Source: an uncultured Eubacteriales bacterium (GTDB lineage: Bacteria > Bacillota > Clostridia > Oscillospirales > Oscillospiraceae). From it: DNA of 64,000 bases. Below the pieces are notes generated by a model. It did not search any database. It was given only the letters and a program-made list of their open reading frames with translations, and was not told the DNA's origin. Both the position numbers and the translations under genes were made by a program. The stretch lies in the NCBI GenBank assembly GCA_900549475.1, contig UROF01000004.1, forward strand, positions 1 to 64,000, given 5' to 3'. Positions 1 to 8,109 of this stretch are shown here, piece after piece (position 1 is the stretch's first letter; the number at the start of each line of letters is the position of its first letter).

Positions 1-55
1 CGTAATGAGCACTAGAACCTGAATCTAGCGAGTCTGCCAATTCCACCACTCGCGC
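1..55 (-). tRNA. tRNA-Leu(CAG), 5' part only
   Basis: The minus strand shows a GCGCGAG acceptor strand, the D-loop TGGTGGAATTGGCAGAC and an anticodon stem CTAGA/TCTAG around loop TTCAGGT, giving anticodon CAG. The 3' half lies outside the window. Confidence 0.9.
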
Positions 56-88
56 ATATTCCCTTTTGCCAGCTCCCATAAGGAGAGG

Positions 89-173
89 TGGTGCGAGTGA
101 CGGGACTTGAACCCGTACGTCGATTGACACACGCCCCTCAAACGTGCCTGTCTACCAGTTCCAGCACACTCGC
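89..173 (-). tRNA. tRNA-Leu(GAG)
   Basis: On the minus strand the acceptor arm GCGAGTG pairs with CACTCGC followed by A and an encoded CCA. The anticodon loop TTGAGGG gives GAG. A long variable arm and the T-loop GGTTCAAGTCC fit a class II leucine tRNA. It lies 33 bases upstream of the partial tRNA-Leu(CAG), in the same orientation. Confidence 0.95.
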
Positions 174-320
174 ATTTCTGCTCCAAGGATGACCAGCGAA
201 AGTTATTATAGCCATCTCTGCGGCCTTTGTCAACTATAATTTTTAGAAATCGCCAATTTTTTCAAAAGCCGTATTTTGTGGTCCTGTTGCGAATCCCCTT
301 TTGCTGTGTTACACTGGATA

Positions 321-1037
321 TCACAGCTCCGCCATCACCTGACCAATGGCACCTTCGATGACCAGATCTGCCCCTGTCATAGGGAGTCGTGTCTTATTGA
401 TCACTACCAGCTTATTCCCCCGGTAGTATCGCACAAGGCCCGCCGCCGGATACACCGTCAGTGAGGTACCACCGATGATCAGGACCTCCGCGCGGCGGAT
501 GGCAGACACCGCCTGCATCAGTACATCTTCATCCAGGGCCTCTTCATAGAGAACTACGTCCGGCTTGATGATCCCTCCGCAGGTACATCTGGGAACCCCT
601 TCGCTGTGCACAATGGCATCCACGCCATAGGGTGTCCCGCACTTCTGGCAGTGGTTGCGCAAAACACTGCCGTGAAGTTCCAGTACCCGCTGACTCCCCG
701 CCTTCTGGTGGAGTCCATCAATATTCTGTGTGATCACCGCCTGCAGCTTGCCGTCTTTTTCCAGTTGGGCCAGCTTCTGGTGGGCCGCATTGGGCTGGGC
801 ATCCAGATAGAGCATCTTATCCCGATAAAAGCGGAAAAACTCCCGAGGATTTTCCTCAAAAAAACTGCGGCTGAGGATCGTCTCCGGCGGATAATCATAT
901 TGCTGGTGATAAAGGCCATCTGTACTGCGGAAATCCGGGATACCGCTCTCTGTACTAACACCTGCACCACCGAAGAAAACGATATGATCGCTTTCCTTCA
1001 CCCATTTGCGCAACGTCATTATCTCATCAGTCACCAT
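321..1037 (-). CDS. NAD-dependent protein deacylase (sirtuin)
   Basis: Sir2-family enzyme that removes acyl groups from lysines using NAD+, in the cytoplasm. Visible motifs are GAGVS at residues 24-28, QNID at 104-107, the catalytic His in ELHGS (about 122), and a four-cysteine zinc site (C130, C133, C151, C153). Its 238 residues are typical of compact bacterial sirtuins. The ATG follows GGGAGGG closely. It is divergent from the ArsC-like gene with only 36 bases between starts, so at least one promoter must lie inside the other gene's 5' region. Confidence 0.93.
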   Translation of the reverse strand: MVTDEIMTLRKWVKESDHIVFFGGAGVSTESGIPDFRSTDGLYHQQYDYPPETILSRSFFEENPREFFRFYRDKMLYLDAQPNAAHQKLAQLEKDGKLQAVITQNIDGLHQKAGSQRVLELHGSVLRNHCQKCGTPYGVDAIVHSEGVPRCTCGGIIKPDVVLYEEALDEDVLMQAVSAIRRAEVLIIGGTSLTVYPAAGLVRYYRGNKLVVINKTRLPMTGADLVIEGAIGQVMAEL

Positions 1038-1073
1038 ATATCCCTCCCATCCATATTATAAAAGGAGAATACC

Positions 1074-1409
1074 ATGAACGTACAGATTTTCGGCTCGTCC
1101 AAATGTTTTGACACCAAAAAAGCACAGCGCTGGTTCAAGGAGCGCCGAATCAATTTTCAGTATATCGACCTGCCGAAAAAGGGCTTTTCCCCTGGTGAAT
1201 ACCGTGCTGTCCGGCAGCGTCTCACCTTTGAACAGCTGGTCAACACCAAGTGCAAGGCCTATCAGGACCTATATATGGCCTATATCACACCAGATGCTGC
1301 GGAAGAGAAGCTGTTTGATAACCCCCAGCTTTTCAATACTCCTATTGTCCGCAACGGGAAAGCCGTTACTGTAGGGTATCATCCGGAGATCTGGGAGACC
1401 TGGGAGTAA
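1074..1409 (+). CDS. ArsC/Spx-family thioredoxin-fold protein
   Basis: Small arsenate-reductase-like protein of 111 residues. It has a single N-terminal cysteine (C11) in the motif KCFDTKKAQRWF, followed by the F-x-D pattern of the ArsC/YffB family. Whether it reduces arsenate is doubtful: no ars genes are nearby and the family is functionally broad, including Spx-like regulators. An AAAGGAG site precedes the ATG. It converges with the rhomboid-like gene, with three bases between stop codons. Confidence 0.8.
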   Translation: MNVQIFGSSKCFDTKKAQRWFKERRINFQYIDLPKKGFSPGEYRAVRQRLTFEQLVNTKCKAYQDLYMAYITPDAAEEKLFDNPQLFNTPIVRNGKAVTVGYHPEIWETWE

Positions 1410-1412
1410 ACA

Positions 1413-2261
1413 CTACTCCGTGAAATGAACGTGGTTGAAGATGTGCTCCTCACAGAAACAGTGATACCCCGCACATTTGGAGCAGTACCGGAACTGCATA
1501 TCAGGGTAGTCCGTATCAGTCTTTCCGCAGATGCAGCACTTATGGTTGTATCCCCGCTCTTTCTGCTGAGTCTGTACTGCCTTGCGGAACTGTACTGCCT
1601 GAGGACGATTCCTGGCCCGCACCTCGTCCGCCTTGCGATGAAAGTCAGGAGAGAAAAATACGAAAAAGTTCAGGAGCGCCACTACAGGGATGATAGCACT
1701 AGCCCATTGCCCAGCGAAGAGGCTGCTGATAACGCCCAGTGCAAAGAAGGCTCCCTCCAGCCAGGCCAGCCATTTCATCTTTATTGGGATGATATACATA
1801 ACGCGTACAATGGTATCCGGATATGTCATGGCATAAGCAAACAGCAGAGATTGACTGACATAATCTCCGCCTGCCATTCTGTAATTGACACCGCTGATCA
1901 CCCCGGCCAGCAGAACCGCAATCGCAGTAAGCAACGTGCCGCTGAGGTAATAGATCGTAAATTTGGCGCTACCCCATTGCCGTTCCATAGTCTCTCCCAG
2001 CCAGAAATAAAACAGCAGGAAAAAGAACAAGGCTATTCCACTATAACTCGGGATCAATACGTAGGTAAAAACGCGCCAGATTTCGCCACGAAGCACCGCA
2101 GCTGTTTCCATAGCCAAGAAATCCAAAGTGCCTGCCCCAGCGAACTGGCTTAGCAAATAGATTACCAGGTTGGCACCGACAATGTAACGCATAAGGCCAG
2201 GAATGCCAAACCGCGGATGGAGCGCACAAAAACGATCAATGGCTTTGTTCAGTTTTCTCAA
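1413..2261 (-). CDS. Rhomboid-like membrane protein with C-terminal zinc ribbon
   Basis: Multi-pass membrane protein of 282 residues (about six hydrophobic segments between residues 20 and 215) ending in a Cys-rich tail with CCICGK, YCSKC and HCFCEEH. The fold resembles rhomboid/TMEM115-type proteins. I do not see the GxSx...H protease dyad with confidence, so it may be a pseudoprotease. I chose a TTG start at 2261: a perfect AGGAGG lies 9 bases upstream at 2271-2276, whereas the longer ATG frame from 2357 would translate that ribosome site itself. Confidence 0.75.
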   Translation of the reverse strand: MRKLNKAIDRFCALHPRFGIPGLMRYIVGANLVIYLLSQFAGAGTLDFLAMETAAVLRGEIWRVFTYVLIPSYSGIALFFFLLFYFWLGETMERQWGSAKFTIYYLSGTLLTAIAVLLAGVISGVNYRMAGGDYVSQSLLFAYAMTYPDTIVRVMYIIPIKMKWLAWLEGAFFALGVISSLFAGQWASAIIPVVALLNFFVFFSPDFHRKADEVRARNRPQAVQFRKAVQTQQKERGYNHKCCICGKTDTDYPDMQFRYCSKCAGYHCFCEEHIFNHVHFTE

Positions 2262-2426
2262 AGGGATGACCCTCCTATGTGTTTGTTGATTAGGTGTATT
2301 GTACTCCCTCAGCAAGAAAAAGTCATTACTAATATTTGAACATTTGACATTTGCCAAAAATGAGGTATAATATGGGATGTTGTGTCCTCAAGATTTACGC
2401 TGAGGACAGATGAAATAATTCCATAT

Positions 2427-2466
2427 CCGGGTGTAGCGCAGTTGGTAGCGCGCCTGCTTTGGGAGC
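2427..2466 (+). pseudogene. tRNA-Pro 5'-half copy
   Basis: Forty bases match the 5' half of the intact tRNA-Pro at 2610 through the anticodon (one C/T difference), together with the flanking AATTCCATA. After GGGAGC the match ends, so there is no 3' arm. It cannot fold as a tRNA and looks like the remnant of a recombination event. Confidence 0.85.
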
Positions 2467-2609
2467 GCACGGGCCTCATCCATGAGGGAAAAAGCGCAAC
2501 CCCACAACCCGCTGGGACACTACCAGAAGCGGGGATCATTTCCGCAAAGCCGTTGATCAAAGAACGGCCTTGACCACATGTTAGACCACAGATAAAACAA
2601 ATTCCATAA

Positions 2610-2685
2610 CCGGGTGTAGCGCAGTTGGTAGCGCGCTTGCTTTGGGAGCAAGATGCCGGGAGTTCGAGTCTCCCCACTCGGACCA
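2610..2685 (+). tRNA. tRNA-Pro(TGG)
   Basis: Acceptor CCGGGTG pairs with CACTCGG (one G-U), anticodon loop TTTGGGA gives TGG, the T-arm is GGGAGTTCGAGTCTCCC, and CCA is encoded. A terminator follows immediately. Confidence 0.96.
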
Positions 2686-2722
2686 AAAACCGCCTCAAAA
2701 CATCGGTTTTGAGGCGGTTTTT
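2686..2722 (+). terminator. Terminator after tRNA-Pro
   Basis: Stem CCGCCTCAAAAC/GTTTTGAGGCGG with loop ATCG, followed by TTTTT. Confidence 0.9.
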
Positions 2723-2997
2723 ATAACTTTTCAGGCAATAATTTATCTGGCGTTTTATATAAATAGAGTCTCAAATGTGGGCAAAGCACTTCTGCTGATT
2801 TGTTTTGCATTTTCTCCGTAAAGGAATTTTTGGGCCATCAATCACCATTATTTATTCAAAAAAGAGGCAAAGACAAACTACACAATTTTTGAAATGTGGG
2901 GTCATGACCACCTATTCACAATCAGTTCATGCGGCCACAGCTTTATCTTTGAATCTTGCGTCGCAAAATCTGATGGGCCAGTCTGCGCCTCCCAGCC
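2723..2997. other. Intergenic, nothing recognised
   Basis: AT-richer than its neighbours. Short frames exist but lack ribosome sites and coding character. A 10-bp palindrome GGTCATGACC sits near 2900. I see no RNA gene. Confidence 0.5.
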
Positions 2998-3026
2998 TTG
3001 TTCCTCTCAGCGGAGCCGTGTATAAT
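2998..3026 (+). promoter_or_regulatory. Sigma-A promoter for the SGNH-TetR operon
   Basis: TTGTTC, 17 bases, then a perfect TATAAT at 3021-3026, about 40 bases before the SGNH start codon. Confidence 0.75.
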
Positions 3027-3068
3027 GACAGTTAAAAGCAGTGAAATAAACGAGTAAGGAGCAGCACC

Positions 3069-3641
3069 ATGCGGATCCTCATGCTGGGCAACAGCTTTAT
3101 CTTCACCAATCATATGCCACAGATGCTGGCCGACCTGACCGGGGCGGAGGTGGTCCACCACACCCGAGGCGGGGCGCGGCTGTCGGAACAGCTGAACCCC
3201 AGCACCAGGCTGGGCGGACAGACCCAGGCGGCGCTCCAAAAGGAGAAGTGGGACTATGTGGTGCTCCAGGAGATGAGCCACGGCCCTATCACCGCCCCTA
3301 AGAATTTCTTTTCCAGCGTGGGGCAGCTCTGCCGGCAGATCCGGGCAAACGGAGCGGCTCCCATTTTGTTTGCTACATGGGCCTATCAGAGGGGCGGAGC
3401 CAAGCTGACGGATAGGGGCTGGGACTACGACGAGATGGCCCAAAAGCTGTCCGAGGCCTACCACAAAGCGGCACTGGAAAATAACGCCCTGATCGCCGAT
3501 GTGGGCCGACGGTTTTACGAGTGGTCCGATCCCCAGGACCTCTATGCTGCCGATGGCGTTCATCCCAGTGAGCTGGGCTCTCATATTGCGGCGGAGACCA
3601 TTGCGGCAGTGATCCAGCAGCACGAAAAGGAGGCGCAGTAA
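3069..3641 (+). CDS. SGNH/GDSL-type hydrolase
   Basis: Small cytoplasmic esterase-like protein of 190 residues. Block I is LGNSF with the nucleophile Ser at residue 9, and the C-terminal D162-G-V-H165-P gives the Asp/His of the catalytic triad. No signal peptide is visible. The substrate is unknown; acyl or acetyl esters are typical. It is followed after one base by a TetR regulator, so the two are probably co-transcribed from the promoter at 2998. Confidence 0.8.
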   Translation: MRILMLGNSFIFTNHMPQMLADLTGAEVVHHTRGGARLSEQLNPSTRLGGQTQAALQKEKWDYVVLQEMSHGPITAPKNFFSSVGQLCRQIRANGAAPILFATWAYQRGGAKLTDRGWDYDEMAQKLSEAYHKAALENNALIADVGRRFYEWSDPQDLYAADGVHPSELGSHIAAETIAAVIQQHEKEAQ

Positions 3642-3642
3642 T

Positions 3643-4203
3643 ATGCCAAACACCACAAAGCAGGCTCTGGAGGAATCCCTGAAGCATATGCTGCTGAAAA
3701 AGCCCCTGGACAAGATTACCATCCGGGACATCACCGAGGACTGCGGCATCAGCCGCATGGCCTTCTACTACCACTTCCAGGACATCTACGACCTGGTGGA
3801 GTGGGCCTGCATCGAGGACGCGTCCAAGGCCCTCCAGGGGAAGAAGACCTACGAGACCTGGCAGGAGGGGCTTTTGCAGATCTTTGAGGCGGTGCTGGAA
3901 AACAAGCCCTTCATCCTCAACGCCTACCGCTGTATCAGCCGGGAGCAGATGGAGCGGTTCCTCTACCAGCTGACCTATGGCCTGATCCGGGGCGTGGTGG
4001 AGGAGCAGAGCCGGGGGACGGCCGTCTCTGAGGAGGACAAGTCCTTTATCGCCGAATTTTACAAGTACAGCTTTGTGGGGGTTATGCTGGACTGGATCCG
4101 CCAGGGGATGACCGCCGATCCCCGGGTGTTGACGGGAAAGATCAGCGCCGCCATGCGGGGCAGTATCGCCAACGCCATCCGAAATTTTTCGGAAACAGAA
4201 TAA
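3643..4203 (+). CDS. TetR/AcrR-family regulator
   Basis: A 186-residue regulator. The N-terminal helix-turn-helix covers roughly residues 20-46 (ITIRDITEDCGISRMAFYYHF). The C-terminal part resembles the DhaS-like TetR subgroup. It overlaps the SGNH operon and lies just upstream of oleate hydratase, from which it is separated by a long palindrome. By position it may respond to a fatty acid and control ohyA, as TetR proteins often do for fatty-acid genes; that link is inference. Confidence 0.85.
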   Translation: MPNTTKQALEESLKHMLLKKPLDKITIRDITEDCGISRMAFYYHFQDIYDLVEWACIEDASKALQGKKTYETWQEGLLQIFEAVLENKPFILNAYRCISREQMERFLYQLTYGLIRGVVEEQSRGTAVSEEDKSFIAEFYKYSFVGVMLDWIRQGMTADPRVLTGKISAAMRGSIANAIRNFSETE

Positions 4204-4210
4204 GAGCCGC

Positions 4211-4263
4211 TTTACAATCCGGGCCCGATGATTAGTTTTTGATCATCGGGCCCGGATTGTAAA
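4211..4263. repeat. 22-bp perfect inverted repeat
   Basis: Arms 4211-4232 and 4242-4263 are perfectly complementary (TTTACAATCCGGGCCCGATGAT type), with a 9-base loop. Neither strand has a T run after the stem, so it is not a standard terminator. It sits between the tetR stop and the ohyA leader and could be an operator, an mRNA-stabilising stem, or a factor-dependent terminator. Confidence 0.85.
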
Positions 4264-4352
4264 TAGAAGAAATGCTTTGCAGGGAGTAAAATCAAGCCAT
4301 CAAAATGAATCCGGCCCGCAGAAGCGGCAGGATCGGAAAGGCGGTATCTGAC

Positions 4353-6323
4353 ATGGATAAGAAATTGGGAGCACTGACTGCAGCGGCGGCTGTAGCTGGA
4401 GCGGGCGCGGCGGTAGTCCTGGCAAAGAAGGGGGCGGGCGGCCAAAAGGCGGTGGAGAAGTCCGGGCCTGAAACCTGCGCTTCGGCCTCCTATCGGAATA
4501 CGGAGCTGGGGAAACATGAGAAAAACCGCAAGGGCATCTATTATACCAACGGCAACTATGAGGCCTTTGCCCGGCCGGAGAAGCCGGAGGGCGTGGAGAA
4601 CAAGAGCGCCTACATTGTGGGCAGCGGCCTGGCGGCCCTGGCGGCGGCCTGCTTCCTGGTGCGGGACGGGCAGATGCCCGGGGACCACATCCACATCCTG
4701 GAGGCCATGGACGTGGCCGGCGGTGCCTGCGACGGCATCTTCGACCCCAGCCGGGGCTATGTGATGCGGGGCGGCCGGGAGATGGAGGACCACTTTGAGT
4801 GCCTGTGGGACCTGTTCCGCTCCATCCCCTCTTTGGAGAAGCCGGGGGCCTCGGTGTTGGATGAGTTCTACTGGCTCAACAAGCACGACCCCAACTACTC
4901 CCTGTGCCGGGCAACGGTGGACCGGGGCCGGGACGCCCGCACCGACGGGAAGTTCAACCTGAGCCAGAAGGGCTGCATGGAGATCATGAAGCTCTTCATG
5001 ACCCCGGACGAGGACCTGTACGACAAGACCATCGAGGACGTCTTTGACGACGAGGTGTTCTCCTCCACCTTCTGGCTGTACTGGCGGACCATGTTCGCCT
5101 TTGAGAACTGGCACAGCGCCCTGGAGATGAAGCTCTACTTCCAGCGCTTCATTCACCACATCGCGGGACTCCCCGACTTCAGCGCCTTGAAATTTACCCG
5201 GTACAACCAGTACGAGTCCCTGATCCTGCCCATGCAGAAGTACCTGGAGGAGGCCGGGGTGGACTTCCGTTTCGGCACCGAGGTCACCAACGTGATCTTC
5301 GACATCCGGGACGGCAGAAAGACGGCCACCGCCATCGAGTGCCGGGTCAACGGCGCGGAGCAGGGCATTGTCCTCACGGAGAACGACCTGGTGTTTGTCA
5401 CCAACGGCTCCTGCACCGAGGGGACCATCTACGGCGACCAGGACCACGCCCCCAACGGGGACGCGGAGGTGCGCACCAGCGGCTGCTGGAGCTTGTGGAA
5501 GAACATCGCCAAGCAGGATTCCGCCTTTGGACGGCCGGAGAAGTTCTGCTCCGACATCTCCAAGACCAACTGGGAGTCGGCCACCATCACCACTTTGGAC
5601 GACAAGATCCTCCCCTATATCACCAACATCTGCAAGCGGGACCCCCGCACCGGGAAGGTGGTCACCGGCGGTATCGTCAGCTGTCAGGACTCCAAGTGGC
5701 TGCTGAGCTGGACCATCAACCGCCAGGGGCAGTTCAAGGAGCAGGAGCCGGAGCGAGTGTGCGTCTGGGTGTACGGCCTCTTTACCGACGTACCCGGCGA
5801 CTATGTGAAAAAGCCCATGAAGGAGTGTACCGGAAAGGAGATCACCCAGGAGTGGCTCTACCACATCGGCGTGCCGGTGGAGCAGATCCCGGACCTGGCT
5901 GCCCACAGCGCCGTGTGCGTGCCCACCATGATGCCCTACATCACCGCCTTTTTCATGCCCCGGACCAGGGGAGACCGGCCCGATGTGATCCCCGACGGCT
6001 GCGTGAACTTCGCCTTCCTGGGCCAGTTCGCCGACACCCCCCGGGACACCGTGTTCACCACCGAGTACTCCGTGCGCACCGCCATGGAGGCCGTCTACGG
6101 CCTGCTGGGGGTGGACCGGGGCGTGCCCGAGGTGTGGGGCAGCGTGTACGACATCCGGGAGCTGCTGCACAGCACCGTCTGCCTGATGGACGGCAGGTCC
6201 CCGCTGGAGGTTTCGCTGCCCGGTCCTCTGGAGCTGCTGAAAAAGCCCCTGCTGAAGGCGGTCCGGGGCACCGTCATCGAGAAGGTCCTGCGGGATCAGG
6301 ACGTGCTCCGGGACGGCATGTGA
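4353..6323 (+). CDS. ohyA: Oleate hydratase (FAD-dependent, MCRA family)
   Basis: Adds water to the cis-9 double bond of oleate and related unsaturated fatty acids to make 10-hydroxy acids, a detoxification step in gut bacteria. The 656-residue protein carries the FAD-binding GSGLAALAAA at about 90-99, the conserved RGGREMEDHFECLWDLF block, FENWHSALEMKLY, and the C-terminal FGQFA-type segment (LGQFADTPRDTVFTTEYSV). An extra N-terminal hydrophobic stretch (residues 6-24) suggests membrane association. I start at 4353 because AAAGGCGG precedes that ATG at normal distance; the ATG at 4305 has no close site. Codon use is strongly GC-biased compared with later genes. Confidence 0.93.
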   Translation: MDKKLGALTAAAAVAGAGAAVVLAKKGAGGQKAVEKSGPETCASASYRNTELGKHEKNRKGIYYTNGNYEAFARPEKPEGVENKSAYIVGSGLAALAAACFLVRDGQMPGDHIHILEAMDVAGGACDGIFDPSRGYVMRGGREMEDHFECLWDLFRSIPSLEKPGASVLDEFYWLNKHDPNYSLCRATVDRGRDARTDGKFNLSQKGCMEIMKLFMTPDEDLYDKTIEDVFDDEVFSSTFWLYWRTMFAFENWHSALEMKLYFQRFIHHIAGLPDFSALKFTRYNQYESLILPMQKYLEEAGVDFRFGTEVTNVIFDIRDGRKTATAIECRVNGAEQGIVLTENDLVFVTNGSCTEGTIYGDQDHAPNGDAEVRTSGCWSLWKNIAKQDSAFGRPEKFCSDISKTNWESATITTLDDKILPYITNICKRDPRTGKVVTGGIVSCQDSKWLLSWTINRQGQFKEQEPERVCVWVYGLFTDVPGDYVKKPMKECTGKEITQEWLYHIGVPVEQIPDLAAHSAVCVPTMMPYITAFFMPRTRGDRPDVIPDGCVNFAFLGQFADTPRDTVFTTEYSVRTAMEAVYGLLGVDRGVPEVWGSVYDIRELLHSTVCLMDGRSPLEVSLPGPLELLKKPLLKAVRGTVIEKVLRDQDVLRDGM

Positions 6324-6391
6324 CCGTTGGTTTCTGCCCTTCTGCGTCCTGAAAACCGAGGAGACGACCGTTACTCGGAACACTTTCATCC

Positions 6392-6445
6392 TTGGCCGGA
6401 GACTCCTTCTCAAAGATTATTGCCCGTCATGAGATTGAAAACATT
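6392..6445 (+). pseudogene. Fossil of an AAA/DUF4143 ATPase 3' end
   Basis: The frame reads AGDSFSKIIARHEI, matching TGDSFPKIIVRHDI near the C-terminus of the intact ATPase (codons at about 7920-7965), then decays. Only the tail of a former gene remains. It is followed by a hairpin and an integrase-tail fossil in the same order as the intact copies at 7.9-8.25 kb. Confidence 0.7.
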
Positions 6446-6464
6446 GATATAATGACAAATGAAA

Positions 6465-6495
6465 GAGGATCGTATCGAGTTATGATACGATCCTC
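6465..6495. terminator. Hairpin between the two fossil gene ends
   Basis: GAGGATCGTATC and GATACGATCCTC pair perfectly. It corresponds in position to the hairpin at 8067-8103 between the intact ATPase and integrase. Confidence 0.6.
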
Positions 6496-6502
6496 CTCTA
6501 TT

Positions 6503-6639
6503 TCAGATTTCCCGCCCCAGCATCCCCCATATCATCTCATACCACTTCGCCGCCGTATGCCTTGTTACCCCGGCGCCTCGGGCGATGGCCCGGAAGCTGG
6601 TCACGTCGGGGTGGAACTTCATGTACGTCCCAAATTGCA
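6503..6639 (-). pseudogene. Fossil of a tyrosine integrase C-terminus
   Basis: On the minus strand about 42 codons stay open, reading YMKFHPDVTSFRAIARG and ending GMLGREI-stop. This closely matches YMKFHPNVTSYRAIAKG...GMLRRAA-stop of the integrase at 8110. Homology stops abruptly upstream, so the catalytic part is gone. Confidence 0.85.
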
Positions 6640-6657
6640 AACCTCCGCACAAATCAC

Positions 6658-6686
6658 TTGCCACAGCGCGCAAGCAGTTGTATAAT
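6658..6686 (+). promoter_or_regulatory. Sigma-A promoter for the ATPase gene
   Basis: TTGCCA, 17 bases, then TATAAT at 6681-6686, about 55 bases before the start codon. Confidence 0.75.
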
Positions 6687-6741
6687 TTTCATTGAAAAGT
6701 AGTATGATAAATCTGTAAAGTTTTCAGTGAGGTGTGGCGCT

Positions 6742-8043
6742 ATGGAGATCAAACGGGACCGCTATCTGAACAAGCTCATATCCTTCATGTGGGATGGACA
6801 AGTGAAGGTCATCACTGGCATCCGCCGCTGCGGAAAGTCCTACCTCCTCCGCAATCTGTTCCGCACTTATCTGTTGGGGGAGGGCGTTCCGGCAGATCAC
6901 ATTCTCTCCTTTGAGTTGGATCTGACCCGTGATATCCGGTATCGGAATCCGTTAGAGCTTGCAAATCGTGTCCGGGAGATCGTTGAAAATCAGAAGGAGC
7001 AATTCTATCTTTTCGTAGACGAGATCCAGATGTCGGACGAAGTGCCGAATCCCTATAACCCGGACGGGAAGAAGATCACCTTCTACGACGCCCTCAACGA
7101 TTTGAAGTCCCTGCCCAATCTGGACATCTATGTGACCGGAAGCAACTCCCGGATGCTGTCCTCAGACATCCTCACCGAGTTCCGGGGGCGCAGCGACGAG
7201 ATCCGGGTGCATCCGCTCAGCTTTGCGGAGTATTACTCCGCCGTGGGCGGGGACAAGGAGGACGCTTTTGAAAATTACGCCTTCTACGGCGGAATGCCGC
7301 TGATCTTGTCCCGCCCCACTGACGCGGCGAAAATGCAGTACCTGCGTTCTCTCTTTTCCGAAGTTTATTTGAAGGACATTGTGGAGCGCAAGAAAGTCAA
7401 ACGGGAGGATGTGCTTTCGGATATTCTGGACCTGCTCTGCTCCTCAGTGGGGTCGCTGACCAACCCCACCAGGGTGGCGGACACCATCAACTCCAAGCAG
7501 AAGCGGAGCGGCGAGAATACGGTTTCCCCCAACACTGTGAAAGCGTATATGGATCACTTGGCGGACGCGTTCCTCTTTACTGAGTGCAAGCGCTGGGATG
7601 TCAAGGGGAAAAACTATTTCGATTACCCCAACAAATATTACTGTGAGGACATCGGCCTGCGGAATGCCCGCATCGGCTTCCGCCAGCAGGAGATGACCCA
7701 CATCATGGAGAACATCATTTTCAATGAGCTGATGGTGCGGGAGTGCGCGGTGGACATTGGGGTCGTGTACAGCAACGAGCGAAATGCCAAAGGAAAACTG
7801 ACCCCGGTAGCACGGGAGATCGACTTCATTGCTGCTTCCGGCGGAAAAAAGACTTATATCCAATCCGCCTATGCTCTTGGGACGGAGGAAAAGTCTGTCA
7901 CGGAAAACAAACCGCTCTCCCTGACCGGGGACTCTTTTCCGAAGATCATCGTCCGGCACGACATCCGGAAACGTTGGTACGATGACAACGGCGTTCTTAA
8001 TATTGGAGTCTTGGACTTCCTGCTGGACGATACATTGGTCTGA
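6742..8043 (+). CDS. AAA ATPase with DUF4143 (AAA_14 family)
   Basis: A 433-residue ATPase of unknown role. Walker A is TGIRRCGKS (about residues 25-33), Walker B is FYLFVDEIQ, and a sensor motif is YVTGSNSRM. The C-terminal half is the DUF4143 region with a nuclease-like REIDFIA segment. The ATG at 6742 has GAGGTG seven bases upstream; the GTG at 6727 is part of that site. Such ATPases are common near mobile elements. Here it converges on the integrase, and the tail of a second copy is fossilised at 6392, which suggests it belongs to this element family. Confidence 0.88.
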   Translation: MEIKRDRYLNKLISFMWDGQVKVITGIRRCGKSYLLRNLFRTYLLGEGVPADHILSFELDLTRDIRYRNPLELANRVREIVENQKEQFYLFVDEIQMSDEVPNPYNPDGKKITFYDALNDLKSLPNLDIYVTGSNSRMLSSDILTEFRGRSDEIRVHPLSFAEYYSAVGGDKEDAFENYAFYGGMPLILSRPTDAAKMQYLRSLFSEVYLKDIVERKKVKREDVLSDILDLLCSSVGSLTNPTRVADTINSKQKRSGENTVSPNTVKAYMDHLADAFLFTECKRWDVKGKNYFDYPNKYYCEDIGLRNARIGFRQQEMTHIMENIIFNELMVRECAVDIGVVYSNERNAKGKLTPVAREIDFIAASGGKKTYIQSAYALGTEEKSVTENKPLSLTGDSFPKIIVRHDIRKRWYDDNGVLNIGVLDFLLDDTLV

Positions 8044-8066
8044 GCAGCGGATCATCTGGATCACAG

Positions 8067-8103
8067 GAAGAGGCTGGTATCAAAGTGTGATACCAGCCTC
8101 TTC
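8067..8103. terminator. Bidirectional terminator, ATPase/integrase
   Basis: A 16-bp perfect stem GAAGAGGCTGGTATCA/TGATACCAGCCTCTTC with loop AAGTG lies between the convergent ATPase and integrase genes. Confidence 0.75.
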
Positions 8104-8109
8104 CACATT

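Noticed and set aside
2309..2698. 129-residue minus-strand frame containing VGRLELPASCSQSKRATN twice-like blocks
   Set aside because: This is the well-known artefact of translating tRNA genes antisense; it covers tRNA-Pro and its half copy.
2805..3035. 76-residue plus-strand frame
   Set aside because: No ribosome site, no domain, and it runs through the promoter of the SGNH operon.
5339..6352. 337-residue plus-strand frame inside oleate hydratase
   Set aside because: Low-complexity Arg/Gly/His shadow of the true frame.
4212..6413. 733-residue minus-strand open frame
   Set aside because: Shadow of the GC-rich oleate hydratase gene; composition is Gly/Val/His-rich with no domain and no ribosome site.
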